From NCBI GenBank assembly GCA_040755335.1, contig JBFMAU010000233.1:1-11892 (forward strand): a stretch of DNA of 11,892 nt, given 5' to 3'. Below the pieces are notes generated by a model that saw nothing but the letters and a program-made list of their open reading frames with translations, ran no database searches and was not told the origin of the DNA. The number at the start of each line of letters is the position of its first letter. Position 1 is the first letter of the stretch. Origin of the DNA: UBA7656 sp040755335. GTDB taxonomy: Bacteria; Acidobacteriota; Blastocatellia; UBA7656. Made by a program: the position numbers and the translations under genes. Shown here piece after piece: positions 6,725-11,892 of the stretch.

Positions 6725-7564
6725 CTGCGACGAGTAAATTTCTATCACTGCCTTGAAGGAGCCGTTGTTGTCGGAGAGCAATCCTTCGTTGATCGACAGA
6801 AACAGCAGCCCGCTGCGCGTGGCCGTGAATTCGACCGAACGGCCTATGAAGATGAAATCATCATTGTCCGCGCCTATGACCGCGATGAGCGCGCCTGTGG
6901 GTTGATCAGTCATCAGCTTTCTTTGATCCGCCAGATCGATCCCCTCAGGGCCGCTCGTTCTTGCGCCCGCCTCGTCGAGGTTGACCGTGCCTGTGGCGTT
7001 GATGACCACTCGATCTCCGCGACTGAGCAATATGCGAGTGCTTGTCCAGTCCTGCTTGGCCAGCACTTCGACTTCCTGAGTGCGCGAAGGAGTCTCTTTG
7101 CGAGGCTGCTCGATCTCCGCCGGTTCTCTGATGGGAGGAGGCGCGGCCTTTTCCGGTTCGGTTTTTTCCGGCTCGGTTTTTTCCGGCTCCGGTTCTGTCT
7201 TTTCTGATTTGGCCTTTTCCGACCTGCTCTTTTCCGGCTTCGTCGGTTCGCTCTCTGGCGGCTGAACGGAGACTTCAGGGACGCGCGGCGGCGGATCGGT
7301 TTGTGTTGATTTGGGCGTTTCTCGCGGAGGTGCGGATTCTGAAACCGGCACAGAGTCAAATTCTATGCGCGAGACATCTCCCGTGTAGATGGTGGCCCGA
7401 CTCATAAAGCGCCCGCCTCCCGCATCGATCAGCACGGTGAACTGATCTTCGGCAAAGCCTGTAACCTTGCCCTTGATGATGCTGCCGTTTTTGAGATAAA
7501 TGGTGTCGGCCTGAGCCGCTGCGGCGAGCGAGACCAGCAAAACAGATAAAAGAATTTTGCGCAT
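6713..7564 (-). CDS. Secreted protein with SH3-like N-domain, charged linker and PA-IL-like lectin domain
   Basis: A 283-residue exported protein. The signal peptide is 1-19 (ends AAAAQA). Residues 20-70 form a small beta-rich domain (DTIYLKNGSIIKGKV, later VSRIEF) of the SH3/Sm-like type seen in many acidobacterial and planctomycete envelope proteins. Residues 71-165 are a low-complexity Pro/Glu/Lys linker with EKTEP repeats. Residues 166-280 resemble the PA-IL (LecA-like) galactose-binding fold: W173, RGDRVVINATGTV, PTGALIAVIG, then VEFTATRSGLLFLSINE and a final DNNGSFKAVIEI strand. In the classic lectin a Ca2+ site binds sugar; here a function in binding surface glycans is inference. AGAGG stands 5 nt before the ATG. 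It lies 57 bp downstream of the DUF6335-like gene on the same strand. No catalytic motif is seen. Confidence 0.8.
   Translation of the reverse strand: MRKILLSVLLVSLAAAAQADTIYLKNGSIIKGKVTGFAEDQFTVLIDAGGGRFMSRATIYTGDVSRIEFDSVPVSESAPPRETPKSTQTDPPPRVPEVSVQPPESEPTKPEKSRSEKAKSEKTEPEPEKTEPEKTEPEKAAPPPIREPAEIEQPRKETPSRTQEVEVLAKQDWTSTRILLSRGDRVVINATGTVNLDEAGARTSGPEGIDLADQRKLMTDQPTGALIAVIGADNDDFIFIGRSVEFTATRSGLLFLSINEGLLSDNNGSFKAVIEIYSSQKNK
7149..7190 (-). repeat. Short tandem repeat (15-bp unit) coding the EKTEP linker
   Basis: Nearly three copies of a 15-bp unit (7149-7163, 7164-7178, then a partial copy to 7190) encode the repeated EKTEP pentapeptide. The in-frame 15-bp unit means copy-number change would alter linker length without breaking the gene. 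Confidence 0.8.
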
Positions 7565-7621
7565 TATTGCCTCTCAATTGTGTTTTGCGCGCGACGCTGG
7601 CATAGAAAGTTCGCGCGGCTT

Positions 7622-8008
7622 TTATTCCCCTTCGTGATTGACGCGCCTCTTGTAATCTTCGGACGAAGCCGGATCGAGTTCCCAGCGATGGCGGTCTCGC
7701 TCGGCGAGTTTTTCAGACGTGTGCAGAGGCTCGTTGTCTTCGTAAACCAGACCGACAGCCTCGCCAAGTTCATCGACTACATCCTGATCAGGCGCTTCAG
7801 CGAAACTGCTGACGGCCTCATCTATAACTTCTTCGCGCGCCAGTTCGGCTTCCACCTCGTCGGAATCTCTAGGCTCGTGTTTGAAGTGAAGATTGCCTGA
7901 TCCCAATCGCTGCGCGTCGGCGAACTCCTGCGATACTTCTTCATCCGGCTCGTACACTTCGCTTTCAGCCCGACCCGCGTCAATGAATTGCTCTTTGCGC
8001 TTTTCCAT
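7622..8008 (-). CDS. Small acidic DUF6335-like protein of unknown function
   Basis: A 128-residue, strongly charged, predicted soluble protein with no signal peptide or membrane helix. The C-terminal part (APDQDVVDELGEAVGLVYED, then RDRHRWELDPASSEDYKRR) resembles, from memory, proteins annotated DUF6335 in Acidobacteriota and cyanobacteria; I cannot confirm this without a search. The central motif I associate with that family (GGDIDA...W) is not obvious here, so it may be a divergent member. I chose the ATG at 8006-8008, preceded by AAGGGAG about 10 nt upstream; a GTG at 8027-8029 would add seven residues but has no ribosome binding site. It lies upstream of the lectin-like gene, probably in one transcript, and is divergent from the SPFH gene. 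No function can be assigned. Confidence 0.72.
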   Translation of the reverse strand: MEKRKEQFIDAGRAESEVYEPDEEVSQEFADAQRLGSGNLHFKHEPRDSDEVEAELAREEVIDEAVSSFAEAPDQDVVDELGEAVGLVYEDNEPLHTSEKLAERDRHRWELDPASSEDYKRRVNHEGE

Positions 8009-8045
8009 AACGGGCGCGCTCCCTTCCACTGCTTTTACCCTATCG

Positions 8046-8069
8046 AGTGTGAGTAGAGTCTACCACACT
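8046..8069. promoter_or_regulatory. Dyad-symmetric element overlapping a possible -10 box upstream of the DUF6335-like gene
   Basis: AGTGTG-A-GTAGA-G-TCTAC-CACACT is an interrupted palindrome with 11-bp arms and one extra base on the left. On the minus strand it contains TAGACT (8057-8062), a four-of-six -10 match with TTGCTC 16 bp upstream. The position, just before a gene start, fits an operator; as RNA it could be a hairpin. There is no T tract after it. Confidence 0.45.
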
Positions 8070-8199
8070 TGAAAAATGGAGCAAACTTCATCATCCTCTT
8101 CAGGCCAATCAGGCGTTCGTCAGGCCGTTTTTTTAGATCGCGTCTAGGGGCGCGCTTGAGAATCCGCAAACCTAATGAAACTGTCGAAAGGAGACCGCA

Positions 8200-9030
8200 A
8201 TGATCACCCGCAGGTTGACTATCATCGGAGGTGGAGGATTGATCCTCGCCATAATTTTTTCCATCTTCCTCTACAGAAACGTCCAGTACACCCAGGAAGG
8301 AACCGTCAAAGTCGCAACCCGCTTCGGCTCGATTCAAAGAGTCTACAAACCGTCCGACGGATGGTTCACAACCATGTCGCCGGGATGGGAGTCTTATGAA
8401 GTCAATGTTCGATCCTTCACCGAGACGACCACGCCCCGCGTGACCTCTAAGGATAACGCCGCGCTTCAGGTTCCCATAAGCGTGACCGCCGCGACCAACC
8501 CGGAAGAGGTTGAAATCTATGTCCGCAGGTTCGGCTTTTCAGAAGCCGAGCGACACAAGCGAAGAAATGAAATCCTTTACGGCCTTGTTCAGACCGAAGC
8601 CCGCAACGCGTTCGCCGAATACGGGGCTTATGAAATCTACGCCAATCAGGAAGCCATTCAGCGCCGAATAGTCGAGGCGCTCCGCCCGCAGATTGCCTCT
8701 CAGCTTCAACTCGTGCTGGAGAGCGTGCAGATAGGCAACCCGGATTTTCTGGATGACCGCATAGAGCAGGCCGCTTCCGCCGTCGTCGCCAATGAAAAGC
8801 AGAAGCAGGCCGAAGAAGCGCGCCTTGCCGCCGCAGAGGTCGCGGCGAAAACCAAACAGATAGAAGCGCAGACCTTTTCAAATCCGGCATTGCTCGAAAT
8901 CAAAAAGCTCGAACTCCTTCTTGAAATAGAACGGGCGCGCGCAGACGGAATCAAATCTCATCAGGGATCGCTTACGATCATCTATGACAGCGGGCGCGGA
9001 GTTCAGTTGCAGGTTCCTGTCAATAAGTAA
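8200..9030 (+). CDS. Membrane-anchored SPFH/Band 7 (prohibitin-like) protein
   Basis: A 276-residue protein with one N-terminal membrane helix (about 7-24), an SPFH core (about 31-190, including EGTVKVATRFGSIQRVYKPSDG and the helical QTEARNAFAEY region) and an Ala/Glu/Lys-rich coiled coil (about 190-250) before a short beta-like tail (GSLTIIYDSGRGVQLQVP). SPFH proteins form large ring-like membrane assemblies that scaffold microdomains or regulate membrane proteases; which applies here is unknown. AAAGGAG lies 6 nt before the ATG, an excellent site. It appears to be a single-gene unit ended by its own terminator, with no NfeD or FtsH partner gene in the window. HflK/HflC are relatives, but no hflK or hflC pairing is seen. 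Confidence 0.88.
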   Translation: MITRRLTIIGGGGLILAIIFSIFLYRNVQYTQEGTVKVATRFGSIQRVYKPSDGWFTTMSPGWESYEVNVRSFTETTTPRVTSKDNAALQVPISVTAATNPEEVEIYVRRFGFSEAERHKRRNEILYGLVQTEARNAFAEYGAYEIYANQEAIQRRIVEALRPQIASQLQLVLESVQIGNPDFLDDRIEQAASAVVANEKQKQAEEARLAAAEVAAKTKQIEAQTFSNPALLEIKKLELLLEIERARADGIKSHQGSLTIIYDSGRGVQLQVPVNK

Positions 9031-9038
9031 GGCAAGAT

Positions 9039-9074
9039 GAAGGCGAGTCTGCGTGACTCGCCTTCGAGATTTTT
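9039..9074 (+). terminator. Rho-independent terminator of the SPFH gene
   Basis: GAAGGCGAGTC (9039-9049) and GACTCGCCTTC (9055-9065) form a perfect 11-bp stem with a 5-nt loop, followed by GAGATTTTT. It begins 9 bp after the SPFH stop. It is also just downstream of the convergent cold-shock gene, but the T tract favours the plus strand. Confidence 0.93.
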
Positions 9075-9084
9075 CAGGTTGGGG

Positions 9085-9288
9085 TTATGATGCAGTTACT
9101 TCGGAAGCCGCCAGACCTTTGGGGCCTTGAACAAGCGTAAACTCAACCTGCTGACCTTCGTTGAGCGTCTTGTAGCCGTCGGTCTGAATTGCCGAGTAAT
9201 GCACGAATACGTCGTCACCTGTGGCGCGAGTAATGAACCCGTAGCCCTTTGTAGCGTTGAACCATTTCACTGTTCCTGTTTCTCTCAA
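9085..9288 (-). CDS. Cold-shock domain protein (CspA family)
   Basis: A 67-residue single-domain nucleic-acid chaperone that binds single-stranded RNA or DNA and melts secondary structure. RNP1 (KGYGFI, 14-19) and RNP2 (VFVHY, 27-31) are intact, as is the TVKWFN lead-in. The frame is open much further upstream, but homologues begin a few residues before TVKWF, and the TTG at 9286-9288 has AAGGAG 9 nt upstream, so I take that start; no ATG exists in frame nearby. It has a strong promoter about 150 bp upstream and a long leader, as is usual for cold-shock genes. Confidence 0.9.
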   Translation of the reverse strand: MRETGTVKWFNATKGYGFITRATGDDVFVHYSAIQTDGYKTLNEGQQVEFTLVQGPKGLAASEVTAS

Positions 9289-9371
9289 TGCTCTCTTCTC
9301 CTTTTCATCTGATGTGTGTTGCGTAGTGATGATTGGAGCCAAAGCAAAGAGCGTTCGCGGTCCGGCATTCG

Positions 9372-9436
9372 AAACGCGCAAAACTTTAACTTCAACTTCA
9401 GTCCTCCTCACACTACTTCAAGTCAAAACGCGCAAA
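9372..9436. repeat. 11-bp direct repeat in the cold-shock promoter and leader
   Basis: AAACGCGCAAA occurs at 9372-9382 and again at 9426-9436, 54 bp apart. The second copy abuts the -10 box and covers the predicted transcription start; the first lies in the leader. This could be a protein binding site. No known motif is recognised. Confidence 0.4.
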
Positions 9437-9464
9437 TCCTACACGCCGACCCGCGAACTGTCAA
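9436..9464 (-). promoter_or_regulatory. Sigma70-type promoter of the cold-shock gene
   Basis: The minus strand has a perfect TTGACA (9459-9464), a 17-bp spacer and TAGGAT (9436-9441, four of six). Transcription would start near 9429, giving a leader of about 140 nt before the TTG start codon. The leader holds the repeated GAAGTT-like stretch and a possible stem with GCGTT/AACGC arms. Confidence 0.75.
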
Positions 9465-9483
9465 TTGATTTTTAAGCCCTTCC

Positions 9484-11820
9484 TCAAGGCGCGTTTATGC
9501 TCACTTCATTTGACCGAATGGGCGGGCGAAGCACCCGCATGCGCAGAAGCGTTCCAGCAGGCGGCGCGTTGGAAGCGCGTATCTTAGCCTTTAGCTCCCG
9601 ACTCGAACTGAAGGAAGAAGATTTGACCGGCACCTGCGCGCCGCTTTGATCCAGGATGCTTATCTGATCGCCATTCTGGAAACTCGATCCGCCCACGGTC
9701 AGTTTCAAAATGCCCGACCCTTTTCGCTTGAGCAATAGCGAAGTGATCTCAGGCCCGGTGAGCTTTCCGGCGATGACTTCATTAGACAGGTCGGAAGGCG
9801 GGCTGGTGTTCCTCGCTCTGACCGCAAGCGTGCCGACCGTGTTGCGGATCGAAGGATTCTCGTCCATCTCGATGATGCGCACCATCGTCGGAAACTGCTC
9901 GTCGACGCGCGAGACGACTGCCTGCCCGTTGATCTGAATTTCGGTGTCATTGCGAAAACCTGTTCCATGCACGAAGACCCTCAGACCGCTTTGCCCCGCT
10001 GCGGCCTGCTGCACGATCTCGCCGTTTGCAGTCATAATCGCGCTCGTGAGCGCCAGCACGGGATCAGGATCAGGGAAAAGGAAGCCGAGTCTTTCCGAAA
10101 GCTTTCTGCCGCTGAATATGTACACATTGCCAGCGTTGACGAGCCGAGTGTTGAATCCGTCCGCGCGCATGGCGTTCGCGATGTAGTCCACATATCCGTC
10201 GCCATCGACGTCCGCGCCCGTGAGTCGATATGAAAACTCGTCGCCGCCGTCGAGTCCCTGCGCTTCCCCGTGCGCGCCCGCAAGCCGGAACACTCGAATG
10301 CCCGAAGGAATGTCGTAGAGCTTCACGACCGAAGGCAGGAAATCCGACGAGCCGAATATGAGCTTGGTGTCGCCCGCGTCTTCGCGCTCCTCGCCATCCA
10401 GTTCGAAAGTATGTTCGGGGCTGCCGATGAAAAGATCGCTCCGCCCGTCTCTATTGATATCGAAAGACCGCACACTGTCGCCCGCGCAGTCCAGATTGTT
10501 CTCGCCGTAGATGGTCGTAATCTGAAGCCCCGACGCCTGCGGGTCTGCAAGGTCTATGAGCTTACCCTGAACCGCGGGCGAGCCATAGATGATATGAACA
10601 GACCCCGTCCGCCCGCGATTATCGGGAGCAAGCCCCTGAAGCGCGCCGACTATAAGATCGGTGCGTCCATCGCCGTTGAGGTCTGCGCTGTGAATCTGCG
10701 AGCCGAGAAGATCGCGCACATTCGCGCCTATGACTCGCGTGGAGTTTGCCGGAGGATTTCTCAAATCGATGCGCGCAGGCCAGTCCTGCCGCCCGTACAG
10801 CACCATCGCTTCGCCGCAGCGATTGCGCGTTCCGCCGAAAGACGCGCCGAAATCATTGTGGCCGTTTTGAATGTCGGGCGTGACATAAGAACCCGAGTCG
10901 CGGAATATGGAGCCGCCCACGACCACATCCTTTATCCCATCATCGTTGATGTCGCCCAGGTGCAGGGCCGCGCCCCAGTGTTCTTCTTCGAATGATCCGT
11001 CAAATCGCGTCATCCTCACTCCCGGCGGAGGAGACGCAAGATCAATTACCTGCGGGAGATCGGGCGAGCCGAATACGATGCAGCCGCCGCCTGAGTGCTG
11101 ACCGTCCGCGCGATTGAGTTGATCGGCTCCCATAACCAGATCGTCGAATCCGTCTCCATTGACATCGCCTATATCCGTCCAGATGCCTGTTCGCCCGCTC
11201 ACCTGCGCCCCGTGAAGTATGATGATGCCGGGGGGCGGGTTTTCTTCGAGACCGGCCAGATCGATGTTGAAATTGAAATCCTGTCTGCCCATCACCAGCA
11301 CTGCCCCGCCGCAGTTGAACCGAGTGTTGGCAGGCCCGTCACCTCCCGACACTCCTATCAGCGCGTCGCGCAGCCCGTCGCCGTTGACATCGCCGTTTGC
11401 AGAAACCGAAGTGCCAAGAAGATCGCCCGAATCTGCGCCGATGAGCGTGGAGAATCGCTGCGGCTGGGCCGCCTGATCGACGAAGCCGCTGTCCGAGCCG
11501 TCGCTCAGATAGAAATTGATCTGACCGTTGTTGCGTCGCGTCCCCGCGCCCGCGCTCCCGAACATTCCGCAGAATATGACATCGGCCCGCGAGTCTCCGT
11601 TCAAATCGCCCGCGCCGACCGGAAGACCGATATGGCCCTGATTGCGCAACCCGCCGAAGAGGACCAGTAGTCCATCCTGCTCGAAATCAGCCGTATCGAT
11701 GGCAAGTTCGACCGCGCCCTGTTGAGCGCGCGAAGAGGACATCTGTTGAGGAAGAAAAATCAATGATGCAAGGATGAACCCCATCAGCGTTTTTAAAACT
11801 CTCACTCTGCTTTTGCGCAT
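9484..11820 (-). CDS. Secreted FG-GAP repeat beta-propeller protein with C-terminal IPT-like domains
   Basis: A 778-residue exported protein. The ATG at 11818-11820 is preceded by GGGAG 5 nt upstream; the frame extends two codons to a GTG without a better site. The signal peptide is about 1-32. Seven integrin-type Ca2+-binding loops start at D72, D144, D219, D290, D380, D454 and D537, for example DLNGDSRAD, DVNGDGLRD and DVDGDGYVD, each followed by a hydrophobic strand. This fits one seven-bladed propeller like the integrin alpha head. Residues from about 585 to the end form two beta-sandwich, IPT/TIG-like units (VHGTGFRNDTEIQINGQAV; VGGSSFQNGDQISI). No enzyme motif, anchor or sorting signal is seen. 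Likely an extracellular adhesion or binding protein. No terminator is visible; the cold-shock promoter starts about 20 bp past its stop. Confidence 0.9.
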   Translation of the reverse strand: MRKSRVRVLKTLMGFILASLIFLPQQMSSSRAQQGAVELAIDTADFEQDGLLVLFGGLRNQGHIGLPVGAGDLNGDSRADVIFCGMFGSAGAGTRRNNGQINFYLSDGSDSGFVDQAAQPQRFSTLIGADSGDLLGTSVSANGDVNGDGLRDALIGVSGGDGPANTRFNCGGAVLVMGRQDFNFNIDLAGLEENPPPGIIILHGAQVSGRTGIWTDIGDVNGDGFDDLVMGADQLNRADGQHSGGGCIVFGSPDLPQVIDLASPPPGVRMTRFDGSFEEEHWGAALHLGDINDDGIKDVVVGGSIFRDSGSYVTPDIQNGHNDFGASFGGTRNRCGEAMVLYGRQDWPARIDLRNPPANSTRVIGANVRDLLGSQIHSADLNGDGRTDLIVGALQGLAPDNRGRTGSVHIIYGSPAVQGKLIDLADPQASGLQITTIYGENNLDCAGDSVRSFDINRDGRSDLFIGSPEHTFELDGEEREDAGDTKLIFGSSDFLPSVVKLYDIPSGIRVFRLAGAHGEAQGLDGGDEFSYRLTGADVDGDGYVDYIANAMRADGFNTRLVNAGNVYIFSGRKLSERLGFLFPDPDPVLALTSAIMTANGEIVQQAAAGQSGLRVFVHGTGFRNDTEIQINGQAVVSRVDEQFPTMVRIIEMDENPSIRNTVGTLAVRARNTSPPSDLSNEVIAGKLTGPEITSLLLKRKGSGILKLTVGGSSFQNGDQISILDQSGAQVPVKSSSFSSSRELKAKIRASNAPPAGTLLRMRVLRPPIRSNEVSINAP

Positions 11821-11856
11821 AAACACTCCCGATGAAATTTATGATGAAGGTCGAAA

Positions 11857-11862
11857 ATTATA
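11857..11862 (-). promoter_or_regulatory. Possible -10 box of the FG-GAP gene
   Basis: A perfect minus-strand TATAAT lies about 37 bp upstream of the ATG, inside the palindrome ATTATATAAT. No good -35 box is seen at normal spacing, so this is tentative. The rest of the window to the right edge holds no gene. Confidence 0.35.
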
Positions 11863-11892
11863 TAATGCTCGCGCCGTGATTGGCGACCCGCG

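Noticed and set aside
8156..8178. TTGAGA and TAATGA as a promoter for the SPFH gene
   Set aside because: The spacing is only 11 bp, too short for sigma70 recognition.
8035..8337. A 100-codon minus-strand open frame between the DUF6335-like and SPFH genes
   Set aside because: It overlaps the SPFH start and its ideal ribosome binding site, and its composition looks random.
9289..9411. Upstream extension of the cold-shock frame to 108 codons
   Set aside because: The extra 41 residues have no cold-shock homology, the region fits an untranslated leader, and a good ribosome binding site precedes the TTG at 9286-9288.
10270..10995. Long plus-strand open frames (also 11095-11670) opposite the FG-GAP gene
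   Set aside because: They mirror the codon pattern of a G+C-rich repetitive gene; the minus strand has a signal peptide and seven regular calcium loops.

Overview
The window (about 56% G+C by eye) looks like a chromosomal segment of a Gram-negative, non-proteobacterial bacterium. My best guess is Acidobacteriota, class Blastocatellia. This is an inference from three things: a secreted subtilase with a long train of BACON repeats, a DUF6335-like acidic protein, and a short F0 gene cluster (atpI-atpB-atpE) separated from the rest of the ATP synthase genes. I see no mobile element, CRISPR array, tRNA or rRNA, and the same G+C-rich style runs through every gene.

Layout. 1-3437 (minus strand) is housekeeping. 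A promoter at about 3408-3437 drives atpI, atpB and atpE (F0 subunits I, a and c), followed by a strong bidirectional terminator at 1488-1518. Beyond it lie a family 2 glycosyltransferase and the N-terminal 227 codons of a class I (iron-sulfur) fumarase that runs off the left edge. 3533-6637 (plus strand), divergent from atpI, encodes a 1034-residue secreted subtilisin-like protease with seven tandem C-terminal BACON domains. It ends in a hairpin whose 3' arm lies inside the end of the convergent gene.

6713-8008 (minus strand) holds a secreted protein with a PA-IL-like lectin domain and, upstream of it, a small acidic DUF6335-like protein. 8200-9030 (plus strand) is a membrane-anchored SPFH/prohibitin-type protein with a perfect terminator. 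9085-9288 (minus strand) is a cold-shock protein with a sigma70-type promoter and a roughly 140-nt leader. 9484-11820 (minus strand) is a secreted seven-bladed FG-GAP beta-propeller with Ca2+-binding loops.

How they fit together. The atp genes and fumarase serve energy metabolism. The protease, lectin-like protein and FG-GAP protein are all predicted to be exported and suggest a surface-active, polymer-degrading lifestyle, but nothing ties them into one pathway. No intergenic gap exceeds about 210 bases. I found no convincing undescribed multi-gene system. The most unusual items are the seven-repeat BACON array with an invariant cysteine pair and recent DNA-level homogenisation, the SH3-like/charged-linker/PA-IL architecture, the dyad upstream of the DUF6335-like gene, and the cold-shock leader.
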